A stretch of 64,000 nucleotides of DNA from Nocardioides glacieisoli. Lineage in GTDB: Bacteria > Actinomycetota > Actinomycetes > Propionibacteriales > Nocardioidaceae. Shown piece after piece: positions 63,804 to 64,000 of this stretch (positions within the stretch are counted from its first letter, which is position 1; each line of letters begins with the position of its first letter). The translations under genes and the position numbers were made by a program. The stretch covers positions 434,001 through 498,000 of the forward strand of contig NZ_SDWS01000001.1 in NCBI RefSeq assembly GCF_004137245.1, in the 5' to 3' direction. Below the pieces are notes generated by a model, which did no database searches, was not told the DNA's origin, and saw nothing but the letters and a program-made list of their open reading frames with translations.

Positions 63804-64000
63804 ATGTCCATGATCCGCCGCATCGACCTGCGGGGCGCCGATCCGGCGTCCGTCGACTATCGCGCGAGCGTGCCGCGCGCCGAGTTCGACGTCGAGGCCG
63901 CGACGCATCAGGTGCAGCCGATCATCGACGCCGTCCGGACCCGCGGGGTCGAGGCGATCGTCGAGCTGTCGGCCCGTTTCGACGGGGTGGACCGCGAGGA
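63804..64000 (+). CDS. hisD: Histidinol dehydrogenase, N-terminal part (cut by the window edge)
   Basis: The first 65 codons of the enzyme catalysing the last two steps of histidine synthesis. The reading begins MSMIRRIDLRGADP and continues through SVPRAEFDVEAATHQVQPII and VRTRGVEAIVELSARFDGVD, the conserved N-terminal helix and strand of HisD. The catalytic Zn and NAD sites lie beyond the edge. The ATG follows a -10 box by 6 nt. Confidence 0.88.
   Translation, partial: MSMIRRIDLRGADPASVDYRASVPRAEFDVEAATHQVQPIIDAVRTRGVEAIVELSARFDGVDRE

Overview
This is a chromosomal segment of a high-GC actinobacterium. It is most likely Nocardioides or a close relative (Propionibacteriales), a placement inferred from gene content and the protein families present, not from a marker gene. 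Almost all of it is ordinary single-copy core DNA. I saw no rRNA, tRNA, CRISPR array, insertion sequence or prophage.

Layout. (1) 1-8.3 kb: a PPi-type phosphofructokinase (cut by the left edge), an APC permease, a lipoprotein metallophosphoesterase, class II DAHP synthase, threonine aldolase, a zinc-ribbon membrane protein and an EamA transporter. (2) 8.3-16 kb: a PASTA Ser/Thr kinase, a LysM transglycosylase, a GH16-like protein, an Rv2175c-type DNA-binding protein, a secreted guanyl RNase with a barstar inhibitor, a polyprenyl diphosphate synthase and MetF. The set DAHP synthase / PknL-like kinase / Rv2175c / IdsA2 / MetF mirrors the M. tuberculosis Rv2172c-Rv2178c neighbourhood. (3) 16-20 kb: small metabolic and membrane genes. 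(4) 20.1-26.8 kb: a DNA-damage module with a perfect LexA box ahead of DUF6504, a HEPN protein, DnaE2 (carrying a frameshift), a methyltransferase and DNA polymerase IV. (5) 26.9-32.3 kb: DUF3040 on one strand and a moxR-DUF58-transglutaminase operon on the other. (6) 32.6-51.8 kb: the division and cell-wall (dcw) cluster mraZ, rsmH, ftsL, ftsI, murE, murF, mraY, murD, ftsW, murG, murC, ftsQ, ftsZ, pgeF, yggS, sepF, yggT, divIVA, without ftsA as is normal in Actinobacteria. (7) 51.9-64 kb: a DksA-type protein with a histone-like tail, lspA, rluD, a GNAT-chorismate mutase fusion, DUF6886, DUF2332, dnaE1, DUF3352, YbaK, a LON-domain protein and the start of hisD.

How the genes work together. 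The dcw genes make lipid II, flip and polymerise it, and place the divisome (FtsZ, SepF, FtsQ, FtsL, FtsI, FtsW) and the polar growth machinery (DivIVA). Many are coupled by 4-bp RTGA overlaps. The upstream kinase and transglycosylase are plausible cell-wall partners. The LexA module is a translesion-synthesis set.

Non-coding structure is the most interesting part. About seventeen genes have a TANNNT -10 box exactly 6-7 nt before the start codon, which predicts leaderless mRNAs. Four 10-bp-phased GTGG boxes overlie the mraZ promoter, with a further set facing moxR. A nested RNA fold lies between mraZ and rsmH, where the mraW RNA motif is expected. A palindromic repeat ends exactly at the start codons of both barstar and murD. 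There are also mirrored 17-bp repeats, a 32-bp minisatellite and paired hairpins.
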